From: Acidobacteriota bacterium
GTDB lineage: Bacteria > Acidobacteriota > Terriglobia > Bryobacterales > Bryobacteraceae
Direction: 5' to 3'
Length of the DNA stretch: 64,000 bases
Assembly (NCBI GenBank): GCA_016213775.1
Contig: JACQZR010000221.1
Span: 1-64,000 of the forward strand
Position 1 is the first letter of the stretch; each line of letters opens with the position of its first letter. Below, piece by piece: positions 63,450 through 64,000 of the stretch. The notes below the pieces were generated by a model, which was not told the DNA's origin, ran no database searches, and worked only from the letters and a program-made list of their open reading frames with translations. Made by a program: the position numbers and the translations under genes.

Positions 63450-64000
63450 ATGGACTCCGCAAACACCACGCGACGGGTGTTCCTGATGACCGGCTTGGCA
63501 AGCGGCACTGCCCGGGCGGCAGGCAGCCAAACGCCACCCAGCCGGCAACTCGGACGGCGGCGTCCGAATATTCTGTTCTTCCTGTCCGATCAACATCGTG
63601 GCGATTTCCTGGGCGCCAATCAAACCAGCGGCGTTGTCACGCCGAACCTCGATCAGGTTGCCCGCAACGGGATGCGGTTTTCGAGGGCCCTGGCCGCGTC
63701 GCCGTTGTCCGGACCGTCACGCGCCTGCCTGGCTTCCGGACGTGAATACGCCCGCTGTGGCGTGCGCAATAACGGGCAAGACTACCCGTTAGATATCCCA
63801 ACGTTCTATCAGAGCCTGCGCGAGGCTGGGTATCACGTGATGGGGTGTGGGAAACTGGACCTCCACAAGGCGAGTCTCGACTGGGGAATCGACGGCAAGC
63901 GGTTTCTGCCGGAGTGGGGCTTCTCAGACGGAATCGATAACGCCGGGAAGATGGACGCGATCTTGAGTGGCGCCAGGGAACCGCGTGATCCATATATGGC
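63450..64000 (+). CDS. Tat-exported sulfatase, serine type (3' end outside window)
   Basis: The first 183 codons of a sulfatase. A Tat-like leader (NTTRRVFLMTGLASGTARA) is followed by RPNILFFLSDQHRGDFLGAN, the N-terminal metal-binding strand, then PNLDQVARNGMRFSRAL. The formylglycine site is SPLSGPSRACLASGRE: Ser replaces the usual Cys in C/S-x-P-S-R, so maturation would need an anaerobic-type radical SAM enzyme. VMGCGKLDLHK supplies the lysine and histidine of the site. The ATG at 63450 gives the leader. The gene is cut by the window edge, so length and substrate are unknown. Confidence 0.85.
   Translation, partial: MDSANTTRRVFLMTGLASGTARAAGSQTPPSRQLGRRRPNILFFLSDQHRGDFLGANQTSGVVTPNLDQVARNGMRFSRALAASPLSGPSRACLASGREYARCGVRNNGQDYPLDIPTFYQSLREAGYHVMGCGKLDLHKASLDWGIDGKRFLPEWGFSDGIDNAGKMDAILSGAREPRDPYM

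Overview
The window looks like a piece of an Acidobacteriota chromosome of the Solibacter/Bryobacter type. It is GC-rich and rich in secreted proteins. The lineage call is an inference from gene content: a PadR regulator next to an ADOP-type permease, a winged-helix/TolB-propeller fusion, a DUF1501 plus DUF1549/DUF1553 pair, a GWxTD protein, secreted Gfo/Idh and mannonate-dehydratase-like proteins, an SBBP protein and a carboxypeptidase-regulatory-domain barrel. I saw no rRNA, tRNA or CRISPR array.

Layout. 0-6.4 kb: an edge fragment of a possible DUF3800 protein, a minus-strand ECF sigma / membrane protein / zincin-HhH operon, the winged-helix/TolB protein and asnS. 6.5-14.4 kb: a respiratory electron-export region with about 30 CxxCH haem motifs. 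It has a nine-haem cytochrome fused to a cytochrome b domain (+), and a minus-strand operon coding for a DmsE/MtrA-like decahaem protein, an outer-membrane barrel, a monohaem peptide and an OmcA/MtrC-family decahaem protein, closed by a clear intrinsic terminator. 14.4-17.2 kb, directly upstream on the same strand: a DUF4132 protein preceded by a small protein that ends like MoaD/ubiquitin in Gly-Gly. 17.3-37.3 kb: a metabolic and secreted-enzyme region with GH29 fucosidase, PadR plus a frameshifted ADOP permease, a polysaccharide-lyase-like protein, a PIN/Phd toxin-antitoxin pair with an 18-bp palindromic operator, a Gfo/Idh - SGNH - propeller operon, a DUF255 protein, tpx, the DUF1501/DUF1549 pair, ribH-nusB and nfeD-slipin.

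37.3-42.7 kb is a decaying accessory island. It holds an 808-bp element with perfect 29-bp inverted ends and a tyrosine recombinase that has lost its catalytic domain. The element sits at the end of a broken type I restriction specificity gene, next to a C-terminal remnant of the restriction subunit. On the other strand lies a damaged cassette: an XRE regulator, an ImmA/IrrE protease, a DUF5659 protein, the C-terminus of a Dop-like deamidase, a Pup-like modifier and a PafA-like ligase. The modifier matches the Pup C-terminus closely, but its Gly-Gly-Glu end is changed to Gly-Trp by one extra G. The ligase lacks the N-terminal GIETE-type nucleotide-binding segment. I read this as a proteasome-free, defence-island-type pupylation cassette caught in decay; it is the main discovery candidate.

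42.6-64 kb: a truncated SBBP protein, an ABC-F ATPase, an ATP-grasp / mannonate-dehydratase-like pair, a zinc-finger anti-sigma-like peptide, a secreted nuclease, dinB, a HigBA pair with its operator, and a DnaE-type polymerase whose start codon lies in a perfect 34-bp palindrome. After these come a PEGA-domain protein, a fused MFS/spermidine synthase, a histidine kinase with a response regulator carrying an XRE-type output domain, a beta-barrel protein, a GWxTD protein and the start of a serine-type sulfatase running off the edge. DinB and the DnaE-type polymerase suggest a damage-tolerance neighbourhood.
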